NCBI GenBank assembly: GCA_964036275.1
Contig: OZ038435.1
Location: 16,690,270-16,754,269 of the forward strand
DNA: 64,000 nucleotides
Reading direction: 5' to 3'
DNA from: Litoditis marina
Lineage: Eukaryota > Nematoda > Chromadorea > Rhabditida > Rhabditidae
The notes beneath the pieces are model-generated. The model was given only the letters and a program-made list of their open reading frames with translations. It did not search any database and was not told where the DNA came from. The position numbers and the translations under genes were made by a program. Below, piece after piece: positions 10,141 to 22,790 of this stretch; position 1 is the first letter of the stretch; each line of letters starts with the position of its first letter.

Positions 10141-10389
10141 ATTCTTTCTATCACTTTAGATACAGCAAGTCTGAAAATGATGTCTAGTTACCGATCACAA
10201 TGAGTTTATTCCCTTTTTCTGCAAAATTCGGTCAGTGTATTTGTTTAGAGATTCTTTCAGTTCTTTCTGCAAGTATGAGCTATTCAAACCTGAAATATTT
10301 GGTGGATTTCATATTTAGCTCAAAATTGACAATCATTGCCAATGAACAAACGAGCACAAATCTCTAACTCTATTATGGTAATCGTCGAA

Positions 10390-10500
10390 GGGAGAAAATA
10401 TAAGACCTGGCAAACTAAAAGATTTCGGAAAATGCCATTTATTCTCCGCTTTTGGTCTTTTTTGTCGAAGATTGAACCGGAGGGTGGTATCGCTCAGAGA
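10390..10500 (+). repeat. Internal inverted sub-repeat, left copy
   Basis: Shares TAAAAGATTTCGGAAAA and ATTTATTCTCC with the reverse complement of 11705-11791, and more loosely TTTTTGTCGA beyond. Both copies translate to a PGKLKDFGK-like peptide, so coding-derived sequence was duplicated in opposite orientation inside the element. Confidence 0.6.
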
Positions 10501-11708
10501 AAAGGTGAAAATTAAACGAAAGCCTCAGAAATTTCGAGGTTTTCGAACTTTCAACTGAAAACGTTGATTGCGTCCCAAATGTATCAAAAACAGCAAAAAG
10601 TGCGGAGGTTGAACTCACGAAGTCAGAACTGATGCCCCGGCAAGATAGCCGACGAACATCTGAGAACACAGGTGTTTATCGAAAAATGTTGCAGGGCAAA
10701 AATTTCCCACTCGATGAAATTGCCTTGGCAGAAAATGAAACTACAATAACGAGAAAAACTCCAAAAACTAATTTTGCATCTCTAGAGCTCACTTAAACCC
10801 TTTTTATATTGCTACCTTTCTAAAATAGACTGTTGCTCATGTCTTCTAACCACGCTGATATTCTTTTTTTTGTTTGTCTATCGTCTTTGAATGGTTTCTT
10901 TTACATAAATACTTCATTCCGTAGCGTATTCCCATTAAAACACCTATTATCTATGAAACTAATTGTATTTGTGTCCACTCGTATTGAAAGGACTGGCAAC
11001 ATTAGCTTTCACCCGGTCCAACGCGTGAATCTCACGGTCGGATATGGGGGAAGCTCGGCTGTCTGATACCATGCCATGGGCGAGTGGGCGGAGCCAATAG
11101 GCACATGCCACAATGAGAGAGTGTGCGAATGCGAGAGAGCGCCGACGCGAGACAGGTTCAATGCGCCATCGATTGATTTGACTCATTGGTTCATGACGCA
11201 TACATGGCACACGGTTCAGCTTACAAGATCTATTCAAATCATGAAATAAGAATTAAAACTTAAATAGCACCTTTTTAAAAGAAAACCTAAACTTAATACT
11301 GAATGAAAGATTAAAATTAACAACTATTCAAATCAACATTTTCACAATGTAGACTTCAGATCGAAATAGAGTAAGTAGACCTGAGTAACTGCGAGATGCG
11401 TAGATGAAACAATTATGTAAACGTTGAAAATATATAAACTCAATATACGATTATTATCGTTCTCATATACCGGACAGTTCAGTCCGGTCGCGCCAAACTC
11501 GAACTTTTTGCCGTGGCAATTTCTCGGCCAGTCGATCTTCTTGCAATGGAAATTTTCCTGATTTCAAGTCTAGCCCGGGAATTTTCCCCTAGTGATTTCA
11601 AGGATTTTGGAATGAATCATTGCTCTAGCGACTGTACAAGAAATAACAACCAACTAATTCATTCGAAAAATACGTCAATTTTAGCTCAAATAAAAAAGTT
11701 TGCTGACT

Positions 11709-11990
11709 TCACCCTGGAAACTCGACAAAAATACCAAAAGTGGAGAATAAATGGCCTTTTCCGAAATCTTTTAGTTTGCCGGGTCCTATATCATACCCTG
11801 GTAAGAGCTTCATGTTTTCTGAACTCAACTGCAAATTGGTCACTTCACTGTATTCATCGAAGCCTGCACCTAAGATATTTTCCGTCCGACTGTTTCCAGA
11901 AATGTTCATTGATAATAACGGTAATTTCAGTTTTCTTGCAACAACAAAAAGCAAGTATAATGTCGGATCAACAGGAGAGTAGTTGATCAT
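11709..11990 (-). other. Coding-like segment inside the inverted-repeat element
   Basis: Open minus-strand stretch with protein-like composition, including ILGAGFDEYSEVTNLQL and PGKLKDFGKGHLF. There is no family match I recognise, and no clear start or splice sites. It could be a captured host-gene fragment or a remnant of the element's own gene. Confidence 0.3.
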
Positions 11991-12540
11991 TCCAGAGTTA
12001 GCCAGTTTGGGTCTCTCACAACTGTTGTCCCATAGCAGCTAGGACTTCGTTAGGAGCAAACTATTAACAAGTTAGGATCTGTAGATGCAGTGATCCAGCT
12101 CTCAAGACCACAGATAAAAGAAAACAAATTGTCACGTTTAGAATCACCGTTCAGTTACTGAACGCGAGGTTACATATACGTTCCATCCTGTCTAGTGTTA
12201 TTCACATTTATTTGTACTGGATGGAAGGGTTACAAAAACTTCTGTGAAAAAACGGTTCTAGAAATAAAAAAGCACACTTGAGACAGGTAAGACAGTTTGT
12301 TTCTAGTGGAGCAAAAGCTAACATATTAGGTACTCAGTGCTTCTCTTCTGATGAGCAGCTTCTTCTATACATTCGATAACTCACTAAAGTGACATGAAGG
12401 CATGGAATTGAAGTTTCACAACAGAAAACGAAAATGCAATACTGAAAGCGTATACATATGTTCTTCTAGTGAGAAAGTTTCACAGAAAGTTTTCTCGAAA
12501 TCACTGTTGTTGTTTTCAAGTGAAAAGGATAGGATCTCTG

Positions 12541-12689
12541 CTTTAGAAACTATTTTGTTTGCAAAATTGAAGATTTTCGATTTTTTTTAAAATACGCAAA
12601 TTTGCGCTGGTGCGGTACGGTGCGGTATTTTCAAATCGCGGTGCGGTATTTTCCCCGGTGCGGTAGGTGCGGTAATTAGTAGGTCCCAC
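12541..12689 (-). repeat. Right terminal inverted repeat
   Basis: Inverted copy of 9980-10140. Differences are few (for example CCAGCG against CCTCCG beside TTTGCG), indicating moderate age. Confidence 0.8.
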
Positions 12690-13684
12690 GCACATCTGAC
12701 GCGTCGCGGCCCTACGTCTGAGCCCAGTGTGAAATTGCGCCTTTGAACAGGCCGTGAGCGTAGCAGCAATTGTTTCAAACAATTATCAAAGTATTCAGTG
12801 ATGAGGAGCAAAATTTCACTCACATTTAGCAGTTTTACTTTCCATTGTGCGACGGAGACGAACTGAATGGAAGATCTGATCCGAATTTGAACTCACACCA
12901 CAAACCACTGAAGTTACAGAGAATCATACACAGATACTCTTAGAAGAGAGAGATGACTCCGTAGTTAACTAGTTTGCGTTTATAATTTTTCCTGTTGAAA
13001 TTTTAGAGAATGTGTTAACTTTGCCACTGACGATAAAAGCTATTGGTTTTCGGCCTAACAAATGGAATATAGCCAATTTTATTCGAATATGATGAAAAAG
13101 GATAATATGAAATTTGAGAATAGAATAAATATAATATTGCATGTAGATTTGAAAAGATGTGAAATGTTCCGAACGCAATCTCATCACAGTCTGTAAACAC
13201 CATACACACAGTTTAGCGCCATGAATAAGCATAGTTGAGTAAACTTCAAAATGACCTTTTTTAAATTTCGCATAATGGGACAGGTAGATATAATATGACA
13301 ATTCTACAATGAGTCGAGTTTTTGAAACTAACATTTGAAACCGAGTTTCACGTTCAATTGAAAGTTAACCGGTTTACCTCCTACCAGGTAACTGAGAAAA
13401 ATGGTTGGCAAAAACGGAACACGGTTGAATATAAAATTCATCGTGAACTTTCCCGTCAAACGTAATTGTTGACAGGCATAAGGTAATGAAACAAGAACTT
13501 CTGTCCTACCAATGTCCTTTTCTTTATAAAACATATATCCACCATGTAAGTTTTTTCCGACAGACTTTAATTCAAAAAAGTTTCTCGAGATTGACTGTAT
13601 GTTTATGACGTATTCAATCTAGATTGGAACATTTAGGTTGCCCATCACGCACTATAGTATTGTGGATGCCAAGGCTGGCTTTGG
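12690..13684. other. No confident gene; minus-strand open fragments
   Basis: Open minus-strand pieces occur at 12690-12823 and 13328-13534, the latter encoding a stretch with GKFTMNFIFNRVPFLP and ending in TGA. They have no clear splice sites or family. They might be upstream exons of the gene ending at 9658, but I cannot connect them. Confidence 0.3.
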
Positions 13685-14240
13685 CATACGGTATACTTCA
13701 GTTTCTGCTGTGTACAAACTAATTTTTGTACAACCACGTTACGAGTACGGTGTTTTCAGATAATTGAAATGCCACTGAACATCAGGATATCGTAATCGTC
13801 ACATATGAAACAATTATGGTGATTGCATGTCTGAAATCACCAAAATTTCAACCAAATTAGCGTTCTGATCACTTTACATTTTTCTGACCATCTGGACATC
13901 TTTTATAATTTCGAAACATATAATTTCATCTCTTTATCTAATTATAGTTCCTAAATGGAGAAAGTTATGCCCTATTTCTTATCGGTTGGTGGAATTGTTA
14001 CATCAATCACAGTTTGTCCTTGAATGAAGGGTTTGGCCTGCGATTTCATTTTCAACTTTGTATCTTCGCGTTGGAAAGTCTCTCTGCTGTACTATTTTTC
14101 TTTTGACTAGTTGCAATACAACATTCTGTAAAAATTATTCTAATGTTGTTGTTTCTTGTTACAATGATTATATTCCTTTTATTTATTTCACACTTTGAAG
14201 GGAAATGAAAATGTCCACTAATTTTCTGAAAAAATGTTAA
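13685..14240 (+). repeat. Dispersed repeat, copy 1
   Basis: Collinear in inverted orientation with 52225-52800. Shared blocks include CTTCAGTTTCTGCTGTGT, ATCACCAAAATTTCAACCA, GAGAAAGTTATGCCCTATTT and GGCCTGCGATTTCATTTTCA. Overall identity is moderate with indels. No protein was recognised, so probably an old non-coding transposon family. Confidence 0.65.
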
Positions 14241-14526
14241 AGAAACCGTTCCTCTATAATCTGAATATCACGAAAAATTTAAAAAGGGCAAAAAAATTTC
14301 TCATTGTTTTCCCATAGACCATGAAAAAACTTTCTAATTGAAAATTTGCAAAATTTGCACCACATCAAGCAATAAAAAAGAGAACATGAACATTTTCACT
14401 GTGACGCAACTTGACTTGGTTCATTTACGTCATACCCCGTACGCAACCCTCCTATCGGTGTTATTACGTAAGCCGCTTTTCTGAGAAAACGGAGCAAGAT
14501 AGAGATATAGAGATATATATTTTTGA

Positions 14527-17500
14527 CTAGCCGGTCGCGCGGCTCCCGCCGCGCGCCCCGCTAGCTGGGGGTGGACCCCCAGACCCCCCTCTTGATTGCT
14601 TCTCGGTCTGTGGAAGTTATCTCATAGTTTTCACTATTTGTGAGATCAAATACGAACTTTTTGATTTTTGATCTTTGGTCTCTGATTTTTTGGTAGATCA
14701 TCAATCCCCCCTCTTGATTGCTTCTCGGTCTGTGGAAGTTATCTCATAGTTTTCACTATTTGTGAGATCAAATACGAACTTTTTGATTTTTGATCTTTGG
14801 TCTCTGATTTTTTGGTAGATCATCAATGACACTCTTCTTATCATATCCTGAAAGTTTGGGACCTTCACGATCATTTAGAGAGCCGTAGTGAACCTCAGAA
14901 AGTTAGCTGCAATATAGCTTAAATGGAGGTCTAGGTGCGCCGTACATAGTACGGGTTTTAATTGAAACCCTGATAACTCGCGAATGGATTGATATTTTTT
15001 TGAAATTTTTTCACGATAAATTATGACTACTGCTTGTCTTGAAAAGGTCGGAAGCAAAAAAAATTAGATCATGTTTGAATTTTTGACCTTCCTTAGGCAA
15101 GGTCAAAGATCAAAAACGAATGAATATTATTTTTGACCAATTATTAACAAAAATGTTGTCTCTAGTTGGCAAACCCATACTATGGATCCAATGACCACTG
15201 TTACATTAGTTCTGGATTTATGCTGGAAAAACAGCCAAAAAACGTCAAAATTGACGAATTTTTTTTAACTAACTTAGGCTCGCAACTTTTGCACTAAGTT
15301 CTGAGCATTGCTCACCAAGTGGATGTTTTTACTAATTGACGATTTTTCTGAATGTTGCAACCGGCCGACTTCTAAATTTTGACTTCTAAATATTTTTGAA
15401 ACTCTCATCACCAATCGATAAATGGTAGTATCAAGTTTTAATGGTTACATATTGTTCATCGTTGTTGTTCATTTATGTTATCAAGTTTTAGGCAAATTCC
15501 ATTCAGCCACTCGCTCAGAACGAAATCGATGACGTCATCGTTTTTTCACATTATCGTTCGTCAAAAATCAATAAATCAACTTTTCCACTATCTGTCAGTT
15601 TCCATCAGGTTTTTATGTTAGGCAGCATCCACATGCAAAGTTTGAAGGAAATCATCGACAAAAAAAAGTGCGTTACTATCAATTCTAAATTTTTTTCAAA
15701 CCATTGCCATCAATCGATAAATGGGGCTGAGGGCTTTTAGTCAAGATATGTTGTTCACTATTGTTGTTCATTTATATTATCAAAATTTGATGCAATTTCA
15801 TTCAGCCAATCGCTCACAATGAAATCGATGACGTCATCGTTTTTTCATATTTTTGTTCACCAAAAATCAATAGATGAATATTTTTTCTGCCCTTTCACTT
15901 TTTATACGTAGTCATGTTGGGTAGCATCTATGATGGGAATTTGAAGGAAATTAAAGGCAAAAAAAAGTGCGGTACACATACATTGTTATATATAGTTAGG
16001 TGACTAGCCGGTCGCGCGGCTCCCGCCGCGCGCCCCGCTAGCTGGGGGTGGACCCCCAGACCCCCCCCCCCCCTCTTAATTGCTTCTCGGTCTGTAGAAG
16101 TTATCTCATAGTTTTCACTATTTCTGAGATCAAATACGAACTTTTTGATGTTTGATCTTTGGTCTCTGATTTTTTGGTAGATCATCAATGACACTCTTCT
16201 TATCATATCCTGAAAGTTTCAGACCTTTACGATCATTTAGAGAGCCGTAGTGAACTTCAGAAAGTTAGCTGCAATATAGCTTAAATGGAGGTCTAGGTGC
16301 GCCGTACATAGTACGGGTTTTAATTTAAACCCTGATAACTCGCGAATGGATTGATATTTTTCGGAAATTTTCTCACGATAAATTATGACTACTGCTTGTC
16401 TTGAAAAGGTCGGGAGCAAAAAAAATTAGATCATGTTTGAATTTTTGACCTTCCTTAGGCAAGGTCAAAGATCAAAAACGAATGAATATTATTTTTGACC
16501 AACTATTAACAAAAGTGTTGTCTCTATTCGGCGAACCCATACTATGACTACACGGACCACTGTTACATTAGTTCTGGTTTTATGCTGGAAAAACAGCCAA
16601 AAAACGTCAAAATTGACGAAAAAAATTTAACTAACTTAGGCTCGCAACTTTTGCACTAAGTTTTGAGCATTGCTCCCCAAGTGGATGTTTTTACTAATTG
16701 ACGATTTTTTCTGAAACTTGCAACCGGCCGACTTCCTTGTTTTGACTTCTAAATTATTTTGAAACCGTCGTCATCAATCGATAAATGGTAGTATCAAATT
16801 TTCATCAGCACATACTTTTGTATCGTTGTTGTTCATTTATGTTATCAAGTTTTAGACGAATTCCATTCAGCCAATCGCTCAGAACGAAATCGATGACGTC
16901 ATCGATTTTTCACATTATCGTTCGCCAAAAATCAATAAATCAACTTTTCCACTATCTGTCAGTTTCCATCAGGTTTTCATGTTAGGCAGCATCCACATGC
17001 AAAGTTTGAAGGAAATCATCGACAAAAAAAAGTGCGTTACTATCAATTCTAAATTTTTTTCAAACCACTGCCATCAATCGATAAATGGTGCTGAGGGTTT
17101 CTAGTCGAGATATGTTGTTCACTATTGTTGTTCATTTTTGTTATCAGAATTTGATGCAATTTCATTCAGCCAATCGCTCACAATGAAATCGATGACGTCA
17201 TCGTTTTTTCATATTTTTGTTCACCAAAAATCAATAGATGAATATTTTTTCTGCCCTTTCACTTTTTATACGTAGTCATGTTGAGTAGCATCTATGATGA
17301 GAAATTGAAGGAAATTAGAGGCAAAAAAAAGTGCGGTACACATACATTGTTATATATAGTTAGGTGACTAGCCGGTCGCGCGGCTCCCGCCGCGCGCCCC
17401 GCTAGCTGGGGGTGGACCCCCAGACCCCCCTCTTGATTGCTTCTCGGTCTGTGGAAGTTATCTCACAGTTTTCACTATTTCTGAGATCAAATACGAACTT

Positions 17501-20500
17501 TTTGATTTTTGATCTTTGGTCTCTGATTTTTGAGTAGATCATCAATGACACTCCTCTTATCATATCCTAAAAGTTTCAGATCTTCACGATCATTTAGAGA
17601 GCCGTAGTGAACCTCAGAAAGTTAGCTGCAATATAGCTTAAATGGAGGTCTAGGTGCGCCGTACATAGTACGGGTTTTAATTGAAACCCTGATAACTCGC
17701 GAATGGATTGATATTTTTTTGAAATTTTTTCACGATAAATTATGACTACTGCTTGTCTTAAAAAGGTCGGAAGCAAAAAAAATTAGATCATGTTTGAATT
17801 TTTGACCTCCCTTAGGCAAGGTCAAAGGTCAAAAACGGATGGATATTATTTTTGACCAACTATTAACAAAAGTGTTGTCTCCATTCGGCAAACCCATACT
17901 ATGACTACACGGACCACTGTTACATTAGTTCTGGTTTTATGCTGGAAAAACAGCCAAAAAACGTCAAAATTGACGAAAAAAATTTAACTAACTTAGGCTC
18001 GCAACTTTTGCACTAAGTTCTGAGCATTGCTCATCAGGTGGATGTTTTCACTAATTGACGATTTTTTCTGAAAGTTGCAACCGGCCGAGTTCCTTGTTTT
18101 GACTTCTAATTTTTTTTGAAACCGTCGCCATCAGTCGATAAATGGTAGCATCAAGTTTTCATCAACACATATTGTTTATAGTTGTTGTTCATTTATGTTA
18201 TCAAGTTTTAGACGAATTCCATTCAGCCACTCGCTCAGAACGCAATCGATGACGTCATCGTTTTTTCACATTATCGCTCGCCAAAAATCAATATATCAAC
18301 ATTTTCACTATCTGTCAGTTTCCATCAGGTTTTTATGTTGGGCAGCATCCACATGCAAAGTTTGAAGGAAATCATCGACAAAAAAAAGTGCGTCACTCTC
18401 AATTCTAAATTTTTTTCAAACCATTGCCACCAATCGATAAATGGTGCTGAGGGGTTCTGGTCGAAATATATTGTCCACTCTTGTTTTTCATTTATGTTGA
18501 CAAGTTTTAGTGCGATTTCATTCAGCCATTCGCTCTCCACGAAATCGATGACGTCATCGTTTTTTCATATTTTCGTTCACCAAAAATCAATGGATCAATA
18601 TTTTTTCTGCCCTTTCACGTTTTGTACGTGGACATGTTGGGTAGCATCTATGATGAGAATTTGAAGGAAATTAAAGGCAAAAAAAAGTGCGGTACACATA
18701 CATTGTTATATATAGTTAGGTGACTAGCCGGTCGCGCGGCTCCCGCCGCGCGCCCCGCTAGCTGGGGGTGGACCCCCAGACCCCCCTCTTGATTGCTTCT
18801 CGGTCTGTGGAAGTTATCTCATAGTTTTCACTATTTCTGAGATCAAATACGAACTTTTTGATTTTTGATCTTTGGTCTCTGATTTTTTGGTAGATCATCA
18901 ATGACACTCTTCTCATCATATCCTGGAAGTTTCAGACCTTCACGATAATTTAGAGAGCCGTAGTGAACCTCAGAAAGTTAGCTGCAATATAGCTTAAATG
19001 GAGGTCTAGGTGCGCCGTACATAGTACGGGTTTTCATTGAAACCCTGATAACTCGCGGATGGATGGATATTTTTCCGAAATTTTATCTCGATAAACTATG
19101 ACTACTACTTGTCTTGAAAAGGTCGGCAGGAATTTTTTTCTGATCATTTTTGAATTTTTGACCTTCCTTAGGCAAGGTCAAAGGTCAAAAACTGATGGAT
19201 ATTATTTTTGACCAACTATTAACAAAAGTGTTGTCTCTATTTGGCGAACCCATACTATGACTGCACGGACCACTGTTACGGTAGTTCTGGTTTTATGGTG
19301 GAAAAACAGCCAAAAAACGTCAAAATTGACGAAATTTTTTTAACTAACATAGGCTCGCAACGTTTGCACTAAGTTCTGAGCATTGCTCACTGAGGGGATG
19401 ATTTTACTAATTGACGACTTTTTCTGAAAGTTGCAACCGGCCGACTTCCTTGTTTTGACTTCTAAATTTTTTTGAAACTGTCATCACCAATCGATAAATG
19501 GTAGTATCAAGTTTTCATGGACACATATTGTTCATAGTTATTGTTCATTTATGTTATCAAGTTTTAGACGAATTCCATTCAGCCACTCGCTCAGAACGCA
19601 ATCGATGACGTCATCGTTTTTTCACATTATCGTTCGCCAAAAATCAATAAATCAACTTTTCCACTATCTGTCAGTTTCCATCAGGTTTTTATGTTGGGCA
19701 GCATCCACATGCAAAGTTTGAAGGAAATCATCGACAAAAAAAAGTGCGGCACTCTCAATTCTAATTTTTTTTCAAACCATTGCCACCAATCGATAAATGG
19801 TACTGAGAGGTTTTGGTCGGAATATGTTGTCCATTCGTATTGTTCATTTATGTTATCAAGTTTTAGTGCGATTTCATTCTGCCAATCGCTTGCAATGAAA
19901 TCGATGACGTCATCGTTTTTTCATATTTTCGTTCACCAAAAATCAATAGATCAATATTTTTTCTGCCCTTTCACGTTTTGTACGTGGACATACTGGGTAG
20001 CATCTATGATGTGAATTTGAAGGAAATTAAAGGCAAAAAAAAGTGCGTTACGCCTATACGATTATATATGACTAGGTGACTAGCCGGTCGCGCGGCTCCC
20101 GCCGCGCGCCCCGCTAGCTGGGGGTGGACCCCCAGACCCCCCTCTTGCTTGCATCTTGATTTGTGGAAGTTATCTCATAGTTTTCACTATTTCTGAGATC
20201 AAATACGAACTTTTTGATTTTTGATCTTCGATCTTTGGTTTTTTGGTAGATCATCAATGACACTCTTCTTATCATATCCTGAAAGTATCAGACCTTCACG
20301 ATCATTTAGAGAGCCGTAGTGAACCTCAGAAAGTTAGCTACAATATAGCTTAAATGGAGGTCTAGGTGCGCCGTACATAGTACGGGTTTTCATTGAAACC
20401 CTGATAACTCGCGAATGGATTGATATTTTTCGGAAATTTTTTTACGATAAATCATGAATACTGCTTGTCTTGAAAAGGTCGGGAGCAAAAAAAATTATAT

Positions 20501-22790
20501 CCTGTTTGAATTTTTGACCTCCCTTAGGCAAGGTCAAAGGTCAAAAACGGATGGATATTATTTTTGACCAACTATTAACAAAAGTGTTGTCTCTAGTTGG
20601 CAAACCCATACTATGACTGCACGGACCACTGTTACCTTAGTTCTGGTTTTATGCTGGAAAAACAGCCAAAAAAGGTCAAAATTGACGAAAAAAATTTAAC
20701 CAACTTAGGCTCGCAACGTTTGCACTAAGTTTTGAGCATTGCTCACCAAGTGAATGTTTTTACTAATTGACGATTTTTTCTGAAAGTTGCAACCGGCCGA
20801 GTTCCTTGTTTTGACTTCTAAATTTTTTTGAAACCGTCGCCATCAATCGATAAATGGTAGCATCAAGTTTTCATCAACACATATTTTGTATAGTAATTGT
20901 TCATTTATGTTATCAAGTTTTAGACAAATTCCATTCAGCCACTCGCTCAGAACGCAATCGATGACGTCATCGTTTTTTCACATTATCGTTCGCCAAAAAT
21001 CAATAAATCAACTTTTTCACTATCTGTCAGTTTCTAGTAGGTTTTCATGTTGGGCAGCATCTACATGCAAAGTTTGAAGGAAATCATCGACAAAAAAAAG
21101 TGAGTCACTCTCAATTCTAAATTTTTTTCGAACAATTGCCATCAATCGATAAATGGTGCTGAGGGTTTCTCGTCGAGATATGTTGTTTACTATTATTGTT
21201 CATTTATGTTATCAAAATTTTATGCGATTTCATTCAGCCAATCGCTCACAATGAAATCGATGACGTCATCGTTTTTCCATATTTTCGTTCACCAAAAATC
21301 AATGGATGAATATTTTTTCTGCCCTTTCACGTTTTGCACGTAGTCATGTTGAGTAGCATCTATGATGAGAATTTGAAGGAAATCAAAGGCAAAAAAAAGT
21401 GCGGCACGCCTATACGATTATATATGACTAGGTGACTAGCCGGTCGCGCGGCTCCCGCCGCGCGCCCCGCTAGCTGGGGGTGGACCCCCAGACCCCCCTC
21501 TTAATTGCTTCTCGGTCTGTGGAAGTTATCTCATAGTTTTCACTATTTCTGAGATCAAATACGAACTTTTCGATTTTTGATCTTTGGTCTCTGATTTTTT
21601 GGTAGATCATCAATGACACTCTTGTTATCATATCCTGAAAGTTTCAGACATTCACGATCATTTAGAGAGCCGTAGTGAACCTCAGAAAGTTAGCTGCAAT
21701 ATAGCTTAAATGGAGGTCTAGGTGCGCCGTACATAGTACGGGTTTTAATTGAAACCCTGATAACTCGCGAATGGATTGATATTTTTTTGAAATTTTTTCA
21801 CGATAAATTATGACTACTGCTTGTCTTGAAAAGGTCGGAAGCAAAATAAATTAGATCATGTTTGAATTTTTGACCTTCCTTAGGCAAGGTCAAAGATCAA
21901 AAACGAATGAATATTATTTTTGACCAACTATTAACAAAAGTGTTGTCTCTAGTTGGCAAACCCATACTATGACTGCACGGACCACTGTTACATTAGTTCT
22001 GGTTTTATGCTGGAAAAACAGCCAGAAACGGTCAAAATTGACGAAAAAAAATTAACTAACTTAGGCTCGCAACTTTTGCACTAAGTTCTGAGCATTGCTC
22101 ATTAGGTGGATGTTTTCACTAATTGACGATTTTTTCTGATAGTTGCAACCGGCCGAGTTCCTTGTTTTGACTTCTAAATTTTTTGAAACCGTCGCCATCA
22201 ATCGATAAATGGTAGCATCAAGTTTTCATCAACACATATAGTTTATAGTTGTTGTTCATTTATGTTATCAAGTTTTAGGCGAATTCCATTCAGCAACTCG
22301 CTCAGAACGCAATCGATGACGTCATCGTTTTTTCACATTATCGTTTGCCAAAAATCAATAAATCAACTTTTCCACTATCTGTCAGTTTCTAGTAGGTTTT
22401 CACGTTGGGCAGCATCCACATGCAAAGTTTGAAGGAAGTCATCGACAAAAAAAAGTGCGTCACTCTCAATTCTAAATTTTTTTCAAACCATTGCCACCAA
22501 TCGATAAATGGTGCTGAGGGGTTCTGGTCGAAATATGTTGTTCACTCTTGTTCTTCATTTATGTTGACAAGTTTTAGTGCGTTTTCATTCAGCCAATCGC
22601 TTGCAATGAAATCGATGACGTCATCGTTTTTTCATATTTTCGTTCACCAAAAATCAATAGATGAATATTTTTTCTGCCCTTTCACGTTTTGTACGTGGAC
22701 ATGTTGAGTAGCATCTATGATGAGAATTTGAAGGAAATTAAAGGCAAAAAAAAGTGCGTTACGCCTATACGATTATATATAGTAAGGTGA
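14527..22790 (-). repeat. Helitron A units A1-A6
   Basis: Boundaries: A1 14527-16003 (1477 bp), A2 16004-17367, A3 17368-18723, A4 18724-20079, A5 20080-21435, A6 21436-22790 (about 1356 bp each). Minus-strand 3' end: hairpin CGCGCGGC-GGGA-GCCGCGCG, then ACCGG, then CTAG. Just inside lies a second hairpin, CTGGGGGT-CC-ACCCCCAG. Each unit carries the palindrome ATCGATGACGTCATCG or a close form twice. A1 is longer because a ~122 bp stretch (14584-14826) is tandemly duplicated. Units differ by scattered substitutions of a few percent. Confidence 0.85.

Larger units (their letters stand above)
9980..12689. mobile_element. 2.7 kb element with ~150 bp terminal inverted repeats
   Basis: 9980-10140 and 12541-12689 are inverted copies starting GTGGGACCTACTAATTACCG and continuing with several ACCGCACC words, then TTTGCGTATTTT and CAATTTTGCAAACAAAATAG. 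The left end reads CAGTGGGACC, which resembles hAT termini; the right end is CGTGGGACC, slightly altered. Flanks (CGTCTGCCC left, CATCTGACG right) share six of nine bases, a possible decayed 8 bp duplication. No transposase was recognised inside, so it is probably non-autonomous. Confidence 0.7.

Noticed and set aside
11040..11110. A GC-box plus CCAAT promoter (GGGCGGAGCCAAT).
   Set aside because: A single motif with no gene attached, inside a transposon, is not enough evidence.
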